From Stenotrophomonas lactitubi (lineage in GTDB: Bacteria; Pseudomonadota; Gammaproteobacteria; Xanthomonadales; Xanthomonadaceae): DNA of 64,000 nucleotides. Of this stretch, positions 15,894 to 26,441 are shown in pieces. The DNA lies in NCBI RefSeq assembly GCF_002803515.1, contig NZ_PHQX01000001.1:3286001-3350000 (forward strand), in the 5' to 3' direction. Positions within the stretch are counted from its first letter, which is position 1. Each line of letters opens with the position of its first letter. The position numbers and the translations under genes are program-made. Below the pieces are notes generated by a model that saw nothing but the letters and a program-made list of their open reading frames with translations, made no database searches and was not told where the DNA came from.

Positions 15894-17891
15894 ATGGACT
15901 CTTCATGGATCGACGCCACCCTCGCGTGGATTGCCGCTCATCCCGTGTTGGCGGGTGCGGTCATCTTTCTGATCGCCTTCTGCGATGCGGTCATCATTCT
16001 TGGCGCCATCGTGCCGGCGCTGCCGTTGCTGTTTGCCGTCGGCGTGTTCATCGGCCTGGGCCAGATCTCCGGGCCGTATGCGGTTGCAGCCGCAGCGCTG
16101 GGTGCATTCGCCGGTGATGGCATCAGCTACTGGATAGGCCGGCGCTGGGGCGACCGCCTGCGTGGCGTCTGGCCGTTCAGCCGTTACCCGCAGCTGCTCG
16201 ACCGGGGCGAGAACCTGTTCCGCCGCAATGCATTCAAGAGCATCCTGATCGCCCGCTATGTCGGCGCGATCCGGCCATTCGTGCCCGCCATTGCCGGCAT
16301 GATGAAGATGCCTGCCAGCCGTTATGTGCAGGCCAGTGGCATCGCCAGTATTTCCTGGGCTGTGCTGTTCCTGGCCCCGGGCTGGATCCTCGGCGAGGCC
16401 TACGACACCGTCGCTGCAGTTGCCGGCCGGCTGGTCGTGGTGGCGGGCCTGCTGGCGGTGATCCTCAGCCTGGTCTGGGCCATCGTGCTGTACGGCTATC
16501 GCTGGTCGGCCGCACGCATGGACAACTGGCTGGCCCGCCTGCTCGACTGGTCCAACCGGCACCCGACACTCGGTCGCTACACCGTCGGCGTGCTCGACCC
16601 GAAGCGCCGCGAGTCGGTACCGCTGGCGATGCTGGCGCTGATGCTGCTGCTGTTGGGCTGGGGCTGGTTCGCCCTGTTGACCGTGGTGGTCGCCCATGGC
16701 GAGCCCCTGGCGGTGGATCTTCTGGTGCACCAGGCAATGCTGGCCCTGCGCAATCCGCTGGCCGATTACCCGATGGCCGCTTTGGCGTCGTTGGGCGCAT
16801 GGCAGGTGCTGCTGCCGGCAACCGCTGCGGCAATGGGCTACCTGGTCTGGCGCCGGCGCTGGATGGCGGCCGCCCATTGGCTGGCCGCATTGGCCTTCGG
16901 CCTGGCCCTGACCAAACTGCTCGGCGCCACCGTTGATGTGGTGCGCCCGATCGATGCCAGCAGCGGCTTCGGCTTCCCGTCGGTGTCAGTGACCATGGCC
17001 ACCATCACCTTCGGCTTCTTCGCAGTGTTGATCGCCCGAGAAATGCCCGGCCGCACCCGCGTCTGGCCCTACCTGGTGTCAGGCATCGTGGTCAGCTTGA
17101 TCGGCTTCTCGCGCCTGTACCTGGGCGCGCACTGGCTGAGCGACGTCATCGGCGGCATGTTGTTCGGCACCTTCTGGCTGCTGGTGCTGGGCATCGCCTA
17201 TCGCCGCCGCTTCAACCGCTCGTTCTGGGTCAAGCCGGTGGCATGGCTGTTCTACGGCGTCTTCGCGGTGGCGGCGATGTGGTACGCACCGCGCAACATC
17301 GCCATCAAGCTGGAACGCTTCGAGCCGACCTTGCCGGCACCGCTGGCGATGGACGCGCAGGCCTGGTGGCAGCACGACTGGGCGAAGCTGCCGGCGCGTC
17401 GCAACGAGTTCGACGATGACCAGCGCTGGCCGCTGGATGTGCAGGTGGCCGGTCCGTTGGCGCAGCTGCAGGCGCAGCTGGAAGCGCGCGGCTGGCAGGT
17501 GCAGGCGCAGGCCGGCTGGCAGGAAGCGCTGCTGATGCTGGACAAGAACACCGGCGCCGATGAACTGCCGGTGCTGCCGGCGACCTTGGATACGCGCGTC
17601 GAAGCGCTGCTGATGGTGCGCCAGGGCGCACAGGCTGATGAGCGCTACGTGCTGCGCCTGTGGCAGGCACCGGCACAGCTGCAGCCGGGCGACACCCCGT
17701 TGTGGCTGGGCAGCGCACAGACCCTGCGCTACGAGCGTCACTTCCAGTGGATCGGCATGTGGCACCCGGTGCGCGGGATCGATCCGGCGTTGAACGCGGT
17801 GAAGGAAGCGGTGCAGGCGCTGCCTCAGCAGGAAGCCGTGCACCCGGAGACCGGGCTGCCGGTGCTGCGGTTGAAGACCACCGCGCCCTGA
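15894..17891 (+). CDS. DedA-PAP2-LssY fusion membrane protein
   Basis: 665 residues. N-terminal DedA domain (about 1-205) with the pair of re-entrant helices around FLIAFCDAVIILGAIVPALP and GRRWGD...FRRN. The middle PAP2 domain (about 250-445) shows KLLGATVDVVRP, then GFPSVSVTMA where phosphatases have PSGH, and the third motif SRLYLGAHWLSDVIGG. The C-terminal part (about 470-655) resembles the soluble LssY domain. DedA proteins flip lipids and PAP2 enzymes dephosphorylate them, so recycling of a polyprenyl or phospholipid phosphate is a fair inference. The start MDSSWIDATL follows a TATAAT by six bases. Confidence 0.87.
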   Translation: MDSSWIDATLAWIAAHPVLAGAVIFLIAFCDAVIILGAIVPALPLLFAVGVFIGLGQISGPYAVAAAALGAFAGDGISYWIGRRWGDRLRGVWPFSRYPQLLDRGENLFRRNAFKSILIARYVGAIRPFVPAIAGMMKMPASRYVQASGIASISWAVLFLAPGWILGEAYDTVAAVAGRLVVVAGLLAVILSLVWAIVLYGYRWSAARMDNWLARLLDWSNRHPTLGRYTVGVLDPKRRESVPLAMLALMLLLLGWGWFALLTVVVAHGEPLAVDLLVHQAMLALRNPLADYPMAALASLGAWQVLLPATAAAMGYLVWRRRWMAAAHWLAALAFGLALTKLLGATVDVVRPIDASSGFGFPSVSVTMATITFGFFAVLIAREMPGRTRVWPYLVSGIVVSLIGFSRLYLGAHWLSDVIGGMLFGTFWLLVLGIAYRRRFNRSFWVKPVAWLFYGVFAVAAMWYAPRNIAIKLERFEPTLPAPLAMDAQAWWQHDWAKLPARRNEFDDDQRWPLDVQVAGPLAQLQAQLEARGWQVQAQAGWQEALLMLDKNTGADELPVLPATLDTRVEALLMVRQGAQADERYVLRLWQAPAQLQPGDTPLWLGSAQTLRYERHFQWIGMWHPVRGIDPALNAVKEAVQALPQQEAVHPETGLPVLRLKTTAP

Positions 17892-17898
17892 TGGATCC

Positions 17899-18020
17899 GC
17901 CGGGCATGGCCCGGCGCTACCGCCTCCGCTCTGGTAGTCGCCAACCTCGGTTGGCGCTTCGGCAAAGGCTGCCAACCAAGGTTGGCATCTACCGGTTCTG
18001 GGTTGGTTGGCATCTACCGG
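17899..18020. repeat. REP cluster with CCAACC/GGTTGG hairpins
   Basis: A GCCGGGCATGGCCCGGCGC unit ending CTAC at 17920 is followed by several units built on GCCAACCTCGGTTGGC and GCCAACCAAGGTTGGC (17934-17992) and a decayed third copy up to about 18020. They separate the convergent DedA-PAP2 and LON-domain genes. Confidence 0.85.
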
Positions 18021-18061
18021 TTCCGCTTTGGTTGGCGGCTGCCGGTCTCGGCGTTCCGTCG

Positions 18062-18640
18062 TTACGGCATCCAGCCCAGCAGCTGCTGCAGGCGCTGATG
18101 CGGGTCGTCCAGCTGCAGCAGCTGCAGGCGCTGCTGTTCGCTCAGCGGCAGCAGTTCGCCCAGCCGCCAGCTGACCCAGCTGGCCTGATCCATCAAGGCC
18201 GGCGTGGCCGGTGCGAATGCCGTGCCCGCCTGCTCGATGATGTGGTCCAGTACCGTCGCCAGCAGCGCATGCTGCGGACGCAGTTCGTCATCGGGATCCT
18301 CATCGCACCAGCGCACATCGGCCACCACCAACCCGTTGTCGCGCACGCGCGTGCGCTCGACATGGAAACGGCGGGTGCCGCGCAATCGCAGCTGCAGCAC
18401 GCCATCGGCGCCGACGTCGAAATCCTCGATCTTCACCTGCACGCCGAAGGCGGCCGGCGTTGCCGGCGCTCCCACTTCGTGCCCTTCCAGGATCAGGCAG
18501 ACACCGAAACCTTCGCCGCTGCGCCCAGTTTCGCGGACCAGATCCAGGTAGCGTGGCTCGAACACGCGCAGCCCGATGGCCGCTCCCGGAAGCAGCGTCG
18601 TATGCAGCGGGAACAGCGGCAGCGAACCCTCACCGCTCAT
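18062..18640 (-). CDS. LON substrate-binding domain protein
   Basis: 192 residues forming a stand-alone Lon N-terminal (PUA-like) domain. Typical features are LPLFPLHTTLLPGAAIGLRVFEPRYLDLV at the N-terminus and the helical end beginning DQASWVSWRLGELLPL. There is no ATPase or protease module, so it is an adaptor-like or uncharacterised protein rather than a protease. Its ATG overlaps the mpl stop (ATGA), so the pair is translationally coupled. Confidence 0.88.
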   Translation of the reverse strand: MSGEGSLPLFPLHTTLLPGAAIGLRVFEPRYLDLVRETGRSGEGFGVCLILEGHEVGAPATPAAFGVQVKIEDFDVGADGVLQLRLRGTRRFHVERTRVRDNGLVVADVRWCDEDPDDELRPQHALLATVLDHIIEQAGTAFAPATPALMDQASWVSWRLGELLPLSEQQRLQLLQLDDPHQRLQQLLGWMP

Positions 18641-20001
18641 CGTGCCTGCAGTCCTGCCAGGAAGCGGCGCGGTGCGCCGTCGAAGCCGCCGTTGGACATG
18701 AACACCACATGGTCGCCGCTGCGCACATCGGTCTGCAGCTGCGCCAACAGCGCGTCGGTATCGGCCACCGCGTGCGCCTCACCGCGCACCGCGGCGATCA
18801 CTGCGGCCGCATCCCAGGCCAGCTCCGGGCGGTGCAGGAACACCACCTCATCGGCGAGTGCCAACGACGGTGCCAGCGCTTGTGCGTGGGCCCCGAGCCG
18901 CATCGAATTGCTGCGCGGCTCCATCGCCACCACGATGCGCGCATCACCGACCCTGGCACGCAGGCCTTCGAGGGTGGTCGCAATCGCGGTCGGGTGATGG
19001 GCGAAGTCGTCGTAGACGGTGATGCCATCGTGGTTGCCGATCACTTCCATGCGCCGCTTGACGCTGCGGAAGCGCGCCAGCGCCGGGATCACCTCGGCCG
19101 GCGCGACACCCACTGCATGTGCAGCGGCCAGTGCGGCCAGGCCATTGAGCACGTTGTGCCGGCCCAGCAGCGACCAGTGCACATCGCCCAGTGCCTGCCC
19201 GCGATGATGGACGCGGAACGCGCTGCCATCGGCGGCCAGCAGCTCGGCGTGCCATTCCAGCGACGGATCGAAGCCGAAGCGTTCGACCGGGGTCCAGCAG
19301 CCCATCGCCAGCACTTCAGCCAGGTGCGTGTCTTCGCCGTTGACGATCAGGCGGCCGCGCGCCGGCACGGTACGCACCAGGTGGTGGAACTGGCGCTGGA
19401 TCGCCGCCACGTCGGGGAAGATGTCGGCGTGGTCGTATTCGAGGTTGTTGAGGATCGCCACCAGCGGCCGGTAGTGCACGAACTTGCTGCGCTTGTCGAA
19501 GAACGCGGTGTCGTACTCGTCGGCTTCGACGACGAACTCGCGGCCCTGGCCCAACCGGGCAGACACGCCGAAGTCCTCGGCCACGCCGCCGATCAGGAAG
19601 CCGGGGGAGCGACCGGCATTCTCCAGCAGCCAGGTCAGGATGGTGGTGGTGGTGGTCTTGCCATGGGTGCCGGCCACGGCCAGGGTGTCGCGTCCCGGCA
19701 GGACCTGCTCGGACAGCCACTGGGCGCCGGAAATGTAGCGCTGGCCGGCATCCAGCACGGCTTCCACGGCCGGATTGCCGCGCGACAGCGCGTTGCCGAT
19801 CACCACCTGCCCGGTGCCCTGCGGCACGCTGTCGGCGCGGTAGCCCTGATCCAGGGTGATGCCCAGCTGCTCGAGCTGGGTCGACATCGGCGGATAGATG
19901 GCCTGGTCGCTGCCACTGACCGTATGGCCCAGTTCCCGCGCCAGGGCGGCCACGCCACCCATGAAGGTGCCGGCGATTGCAAGGATATGTACGCTGCTCA
20001 T
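18637..20001 (-). CDS. mpl: UDP-N-acetylmuramate:L-alanyl-gamma-D-glutamyl-meso-diaminopimelate ligase
   Basis: Cytosolic murein-recycling ligase joining UDP-MurNAc to the recovered tripeptide. 454 residues from ATG 19999-20001 (MSSVHILAIAGTFMGGVAAL); an in-frame extension upstream lacks family character. Mur-ligase marks are AGTFMGGVAALARELGHTVSG, the ATP loop AGTHGKTTTTTILTWL, EADEYDTAFFDKRSKFVHY and the C-terminal YDDFAHHPTAI. The N-terminal AGTFMGG is characteristic of Mpl rather than MurC (usually GIGG). Confidence 0.95.
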   Translation of the reverse strand: MSSVHILAIAGTFMGGVAALARELGHTVSGSDQAIYPPMSTQLEQLGITLDQGYRADSVPQGTGQVVIGNALSRGNPAVEAVLDAGQRYISGAQWLSEQVLPGRDTLAVAGTHGKTTTTTILTWLLENAGRSPGFLIGGVAEDFGVSARLGQGREFVVEADEYDTAFFDKRSKFVHYRPLVAILNNLEYDHADIFPDVAAIQRQFHHLVRTVPARGRLIVNGEDTHLAEVLAMGCWTPVERFGFDPSLEWHAELLAADGSAFRVHHRGQALGDVHWSLLGRHNVLNGLAALAAAHAVGVAPAEVIPALARFRSVKRRMEVIGNHDGITVYDDFAHHPTAIATTLEGLRARVGDARIVVAMEPRSNSMRLGAHAQALAPSLALADEVVFLHRPELAWDAAAVIAAVRGEAHAVADTDALLAQLQTDVRSGDHVVFMSNGGFDGAPRRFLAGLQAR

Positions 20002-20328
20002 GACCGGGGATTGTGACCGATCACGGCTGTATAGGGCCATTGTCGGCAACAGGGTAAGAGAACCCCTACAGTCACTGTGAGAAAACTCCAATCGCATGTC
20101 AGGGAATTCCCGATAGCGATGTTCTGTGAACCCGGACACAATTCAGGATGCCAGCCGCAGTACCCGAACCGGTCCTACTCCCCAAGAGGCCATCCCCAAG
20201 GGAGCTCATGCTGTGGGGGCCCTGAGCAAGCCCTTTGCTGGCACCTATGAAACGAAACAGGCCTGATCCTCGCGGATCAGGCCTGTTTTTTTGCGCCTGC
20301 GGCGGCCGGCATCGACCGGCCAGCCGGG
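20002..20328. other. Spacer between mpl and adk with possible plus-strand small RNA
   Basis: No protein gene is credible in these 327 bases. The stretch 20155-20257 has C-rich segments in potential loops (CTCCCC at 20178, ATCCCC at 20192) and several short stems such as GCTCA/TGAGC and AGCAA/TTGCT, ending at a terminator with seven Ts in plus orientation. This is compatible with a small RNA, but the hairpin could equally serve only adk. The mpl promoter must lie in the left part. Confidence 0.35.
20256..20292. terminator. Strong hairpin terminator downstream of adk, likely bidirectional
   Basis: The stem AACAGGCCTGATCC with loop TCGC and arm GGATCAGGCCTGTT is followed by seven Ts in plus orientation. 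On the minus strand it is followed by TTCGTTT, so it can end the adk message too. Confidence 0.88.
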
Positions 20329-20892
20329 TCAGCGCTTGATCGCCGCCAGGATGCGGGCTTCGATCTCGTCGAGCTCGCCGACGCCATCGACGCGGGCCAG
20401 GGTGCCACGGCCAGCGTAGAAGTCGACCACCGGAGCGGTCTGCTCGGTGTAGACCTGCAGGCGCTTGCGCACCGATTCCGGATTGTCGTCGGCGCGACCC
20501 TGTTCCTGCGCACGGCCGGCGATACGCTCGACCAGCAGCTCGGTGGCCACGTCCAGCTGCACCACGGCATCCAACGGCTGGCCGATCTCGGCCAGCATGC
20601 CGTCCAGCGCGTTGGCCTGGGCCACATTGCGCGGATAGCCGTCAAGGATGAAGCCCTTGGCGACATCGGCCTGGGCCAGGCGCGACTTCAGCATGCCCAG
20701 CAGGATCTCATCGGACACCAGGTTGCCGGCATCCATCACCGACTTGGCCTGCTTGCCCAGCTCGGAGCCGGCGGCGATTTCCGCGCGCAGCATGTCGCCG
20801 GTGGAAATGTGGGCGATCTCGAGCTTTTCCTTCAGGCGCGTCGCCTGTGTCCCCTTGCCCGAACCGGGCGGTCCCAACAGAACCAATCGCAT
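20329..20892 (-). CDS. adk: Adenylate kinase
   Basis: Equilibrates ATP + AMP with 2 ADP. 187 residues, the short form without the long LID insertion. The P-loop is LLGPPGSGKGTQATRL at residues 4-19, the AMP site is ISTGDMLRAEI, and the conserved ILDGYPRNVAQA follows at about 82-93. The ATG at 20890-20892 starts MRLVLLG. A frame extension upstream is not supported. A terminator hairpin lies about 40 bases after the stop. Confidence 0.96.
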   Translation of the reverse strand: MRLVLLGPPGSGKGTQATRLKEKLEIAHISTGDMLRAEIAAGSELGKQAKSVMDAGNLVSDEILLGMLKSRLAQADVAKGFILDGYPRNVAQANALDGMLAEIGQPLDAVVQLDVATELLVERIAGRAQEQGRADDNPESVRKRLQVYTEQTAPVVDFYAGRGTLARVDGVGELDEIEARILAAIKR

Positions 20893-21028
20893 TGACCTGA
20901 CTCCAACGTGTTGAAAATAAAGAAGGTTCGCGTCCCGGACGGTCCGGTATCGCTGCACCGCAATAGCGCCACTTTAGCGCATCCGGGTAATGTCCCTGCA
21001 ATGTCCCCTCCCCCGAGCAGGTAGAAGC

Positions 21029-22285
21029 ATGCGCAATGGCACCCTCCTTTACGCCCAGTCAGGCGGCGTCACCGCCGTCATCAACGCCACGGCCGCAGCG
21101 GTGATCGAACAGGCCCGCGCCAAGGGAATCAAGGTCCTGGCCGCGCGCAACGGCATCCTTGGCGCCCTGCGCGAGGAGCTGATCGACACCAGCAAGGAGA
21201 GTGCTGCGGCCATCCGCGCCCTTGCCCACACCCCCGGCGGTGCGTTCGGCTCGTGCCGGGTCAAGCTGAAATCGCTGGAGGCCGACCGTGCCCGTTACGA
21301 CCGCCTGCTGGAGGTCCTGCGCGCCCACGACGTGCGCTGGTTCCTCTACAACGGCGGCAACGACTCGGCAGACACCGCCCTGAAGGTATCGCAGCTGGCA
21401 AAAAGCTCCGGCTACGACCTGACCTGCATCGGCGTGCCCAAGACCATCGACAACGACCTGGCGGTGACCGACACCTGCCCCGGCTTCGGTTCGGCGGCCA
21501 AATACACGGCCGTGTCCGTGCGCGAAGCGGCGTTGGACGTGGCGGCCATGGCCGAGACCTCCACCCGCGTCTTCATCTACGAGGCGATGGGCCGCCACGC
21601 CGGCTGGCTGGCTGCAGCCGCCGGCCTGGCCGGTACCGGCGAGGACGACGCCCCGCACATCATCCTGCTGCCCGAGCGCGCCTATGACGAGGCCGCGTTC
21701 CTGGCCAAGGTCAAGGCCGTGGTGGCACGCGTGGGCTACTGCGTGGTGGTGGCGTCGGAAGGCATCGCCACCGCCGATGGCCGCTTCGTCGCCGACGCCG
21801 GCGGCGGCAAGGACTCCTTCGGCCATTCGCAGCTGGGCGGCGTGGCCGCGCATCTGGCCGGGCGGGTCAAGGACCAGCTGGGGCTGAAGGTGCACTGGGC
21901 CCTGCCCGACTATCTGCAGCGATCGGCCCGCCACCTGGCCAGCAAAACCGACTGGGAACAGGCCCAGGCGGTGGGCAAGGCGGCAGTGCAGCTGGCGCTG
22001 AAGGGACAGAACGGGGTGATGCCGGTGATCGTGCGCAGCAGCGATGCGCCCTATCGTTGGAAGATCGAGGCAGCGCCGCTGTCGAAGATCGCCAACCATG
22101 AAAAGAAGATGCCGGCCAGCTTCATCCGCCGCGATGGCTTCGGCATCACTGCCAAGGCGCGGGCCTACCTGCAGCCGTTGATCAAGGGTGAAGCACCGTT
22201 GCCCTACGGTAGTGATGGCCTGCCGAAGTACGTGACGCTGAAGAACGTCGCGGTGAAGCAGAAACTGCCAGCGTTCGAAGGCTGA
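21029..22285 (+). CDS. pfp: Pyrophosphate-dependent 6-phosphofructokinase
   Basis: 418 residues. Uses PPi, reversibly, in place of ATP to phosphorylate fructose 6-phosphate. The start MRNGTLLYAQSGGVTAVINA contains the SGG loop; the active site shows YNGGNDSADT, where PPi enzymes have GGNDS instead of the ATP-type GGDGS, then VGVPKTIDNDLAVTDTCPGFGSAAKY-type signals and EAMGRHAGWLA. The NDS and PKTIDND pattern supports PPi use. A proton-pumping and a soluble pyrophosphatase are encoded in the same window. Confidence 0.93.
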   Translation: MRNGTLLYAQSGGVTAVINATAAAVIEQARAKGIKVLAARNGILGALREELIDTSKESAAAIRALAHTPGGAFGSCRVKLKSLEADRARYDRLLEVLRAHDVRWFLYNGGNDSADTALKVSQLAKSSGYDLTCIGVPKTIDNDLAVTDTCPGFGSAAKYTAVSVREAALDVAAMAETSTRVFIYEAMGRHAGWLAAAAGLAGTGEDDAPHIILLPERAYDEAAFLAKVKAVVARVGYCVVVASEGIATADGRFVADAGGGKDSFGHSQLGGVAAHLAGRVKDQLGLKVHWALPDYLQRSARHLASKTDWEQAQAVGKAAVQLALKGQNGVMPVIVRSSDAPYRWKIEAAPLSKIANHEKKMPASFIRRDGFGITAKARAYLQPLIKGEAPLPYGSDGLPKYVTLKNVAVKQKLPAFEG

Positions 22286-22290
22286 CCCCC

Positions 22291-22384
22291 AAGGGGACGG
22301 AGGGGATTAAGTCGTATACGCCCCTCCGTCACTTCCACCAGCGTCAGCGTGGGTCGGATACGACTTAATCCCCTCCGTCCCCTT
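22291..22384. repeat. 27-bp perfect inverted repeat
   Basis: Left arm 22291-22317 begins AAGGGGACGGAGGGGATTAA; right arm 22358-22384 is its exact reverse complement and ends in CCCCTT TT. The 40-base loop contains CCCCTCCGTCAC, which itself can pair with the arm. It lies directly after pfp and before DUF488 and may serve as terminator or as a mobile hairpin repeat. Confidence 0.9.
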
Positions 22385-22399
22385 TTCAGGAGGAATGCC

Positions 22400-22789
22400 A
22401 TGGCGTTGCGTGTTGTTCGACTTGGCTCACCGCGTGCGCCCGGTGAAGGCCTGCGCATCGGCACGGTGCGGCGCCCACCGCGCGGTGTGCCGCGCAGCGA
22501 GTTCGCGAAGCAGGACTGGTACGACGTCTGGTTTCCTACGCTGTCTCCCAGCGCGGAGCTGGTGAAACAGGCGCACGAGGCGAAGACCGCCGTCGACTGG
22601 ACGGCGTTCTTCCGTCACTACAAAGTCGAAATGAAGGCACCCGATGCGGCGCACGCGCTGGACCTTCTGGCGGCGCTGTCGCAGCACAGCGATATCGCGG
22701 TGGGCTGCTATTGCGAGGATGCAGCGCACTGCCACCGATCGGCACTGCGCGAACTGCTGGTGGCGCGTGGAGCGAGGCTTGCGGATTGA
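22400..22789 (+). CDS. DUF488 family protein
   Basis: 129 residues with a good ribosome site (CAGGAGGA, eight bases before ATG 22400). DUF488 marks are GTVRRPPRGVPRSEFAKQDWYDVWFP and the Cys-rich end VGCYCEDAAHCHRSALRELL (Cys pair and His typical of the family). The biochemical role of the family is not settled. It stands alone between pfp and a convergent exported protein. Confidence 0.87.
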   Translation: MALRVVRLGSPRAPGEGLRIGTVRRPPRGVPRSEFAKQDWYDVWFPTLSPSAELVKQAHEAKTAVDWTAFFRHYKVEMKAPDAAHALDLLAALSQHSDIAVGCYCEDAAHCHRSALRELLVARGARLAD

Positions 22790-22797
22790 TCAATGGG

Positions 22798-22861
22798 TTG
22801 CCGGCCAGCGGCCGGCACTACCTAGGTCTCCCTTGCAGTAGATCCACGCCATGCGTGGATG
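22798..22861. repeat. REP plus SMAG pair
   Basis: GCCGGCCAGCGGCCGGC hairpin at about 22800-22816 followed by a SMAG unit starting GTAGATCCACGCC at 22838. Between the convergent DUF488 and exported-protein genes. Confidence 0.87.
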
Positions 22862-22868
22862 CTTGGCC

Positions 22869-23372
22869 TCAATTGCAGGCCTTGCCTTCCATCTGCAGCT
22901 GCGCGGCGAACATCGTCACCTGCGGGATCTTGCCGGCGGCGGCCTGCTTCTTGGCTTCTTCCAGGTAGATGCGCGACTGGCCCTGCCCATCCAGCGCCTG
23001 CGCGTTGTTCACCGGCAGACGCCACACGCGCACCACCGCCTGCTGCGCCGGGCAGGCCGCATTGGGCACACGGATCACGTCATTGAGCTTCCAGCCCTTG
23101 TCGGCGCTCGGTTGTGCCTTGGCGTAGTCGACAAAGCGGGCGCGCGGCTGGCACTGCTCGCTGGTGCGCACCGCCGAGAAACGATAGGGCTCCGCGGCCT
23201 GGCCGGTGAACGCGCCTTCCAGGCGGGCACAGGCCTCGGGAATCTGCCGCAGCGTATGCACCGCGCCGACCGCCTGCGGTGCACCGATCGCGCGCTGCAG
23301 TTCGGGTGCTTCCGCCGCGAAGGCAGGCAGGGCCGGGGCCAGAACGGCAAGCATCAACAGGGACAGGCGCAT
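22869..23372 (-). CDS. Exported protein of unknown function
   Basis: 167 residues, start [20 protein letters not shown], a clear signal peptide with cleavage probably after AFA (about residue 19). The mature protein has four cysteines (ACARLEG, EQCQPRA, AACPAQQ and a C-terminal KACN) that could form two disulfides in the periplasm. It has segments such as [30 protein letters not shown] do not recognise a named family. It is divergent from the hppA gene. Confidence 0.75.
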   Translation of the reverse strand: MRLSLLMLAVLAPALPAFAAEAPELQRAIGAPQAVGAVHTLRQIPEACARLEGAFTGQAAEPYRFSAVRTSEQCQPRARFVDYAKAQPSADKGWKLNDVIRVPNAACPAQQAVVRVWRLPVNNAQALDGQGQSRIYLEEAKKQAAAGKIPQVTMFAAQLQMEGKACN

Positions 23373-23656
23373 GGGGATTCTCCGACAGGACTGCGCGCAG
23401 GCTTGCAGAGGTTGGCTTAACGGGGTGCAAAGGCGCATCCATCGAGCAGCCGCTGCGCTCGCCGGGCGCGGCCCGGCGCTACCATCCGGGCGCGGGTGCA
23501 CGCATACTGCGGACACCAGGGAATGCTGAACACCGCCATACGTCGGACGACCACCAAGGTCGGTACGGGTTGGTTCCAGGCTGCAGCCCGTCGTCCCCCT
23601 CGTGGTGCAGTTCATCGCCACTGGATGCTTGTCCATCCATTTTGCGGAGGGGTCTA

Positions 23657-25680
<2,024 letters not shown>

Positions 25681-25684
<4 letters not shown>

Positions 25685-25704
25685 ATCCACGTCATGCGTG
25701 GATG
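25681..25704. repeat. SMAG unit overlapping the hppA stop codon
   Basis: GTAGATCCACGTCATGCGTG from 25681 with one loop substitution relative to the common sequence. Its GTAG provides the hppA stop codon. Confidence 0.9.
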
Positions 25705-25721
25705 GCGGCCCCCGCCGCCGA

Positions 25722-26441
25722 TCACCGTCCGCGCAGATAGAACGCCACTGGCACCATCACTTCTACCGGGTCGCCGGCCACATCGGCCGGCGGCACCGGC
25801 ACCGGGCTGGCGCGCTGCACGGTGTCCAGTGTCTCCTGATCGAGCAGGGCGAAGCCGCTGCTGCGCTCGATGCGCGGCGCCGACACGCGGCCGTCGCGGG
25901 CAACCGCAAAGCGCACATAGGCCACGCCCTGCTGGCGCAACCGTTCGGACTGGCGTGGATAGCGCCGATGCTGTTGCAGGTGTCCCAGCAGCAACCCCTG
26001 CCAGGTGGCGTTGGCACTGCTGCGTTCGCCAGCGGTGGTGCGCGGTGCAGCGTAACGTGCTGCTGTCTGTGCAGGAACGTCCGGCGGCGCCAGCGTGCGA
26101 TCGACATTGGCGTCCGCAGCGTCCTCTGTCGGCTTCGCAGCTGGCTCGAGCGGGGCCGCAAATTCCCCTTGTGGCAGCGCCGGCGCTTTGATCTGTTCGT
26201 GTTGCTTCGGCACGGTCACGCGCCGCTGCTGCTCCTGCTGCAACGGTCCGGCGGGCAGCGCGCGCGGCGGTACCGGCGGCGCCTGGGCGGCGGGAGCCAA
26301 TTCCAGCATCAAGGCGGCAGGAGGTGCCACTGCTACGACCGGCGGCGTGCGCGACGCCCACCACCACAGCGTAACGATCAGCACCGCATGTGCCATCAGC
26401 ACGATCGCCAGGCTGGCTGCCCAGCGCTGCAGCCCGCTCAT
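25722..26441 (-). CDS. tonB: TonB family energy-transducing protein
   Basis: 239 residues: an N-terminal signal anchor (about 7-29, WAASLAIVLMAHAVLIVTLWWW), a Pro/Ala-rich periplasmic linker (30-145) and a C-terminal TonB domain with HRRYPRQSERLRQQGVAYVRF and DGRVSAPRIERSSGFALLDQETLDTV. The linker is not the classical Pro-Lys/Pro-Glu repeat. It transfers proton-motive force from ExbB/ExbD to outer-membrane receptors. Its ATG overlaps the exbD stop (ATGA). The location at the end of the exbB-exbD operon, near a heme receptor, suggests a dedicated TonB. Confidence 0.92.
   Translation of the reverse strand: MSGLQRWAASLAIVLMAHAVLIVTLWWWASRTPPVVAVAPPAALMLELAPAAQAPPVPPRALPAGPLQQEQQRRVTVPKQHEQIKAPALPQGEFAAPLEPAAKPTEDAADANVDRTLAPPDVPAQTAARYAAPRTTAGERSSANATWQGLLLGHLQQHRRYPRQSERLRQQGVAYVRFAVARDGRVSAPRIERSSGFALLDQETLDTVQRASPVPVPPADVAGDPVEVMVPVAFYLRGR

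Noticed and set aside
22291..22384. Insertion-sequence remnant
   Set aside because: Only a hairpin with 40-base loop; no transposase fragment and no target duplication seen.
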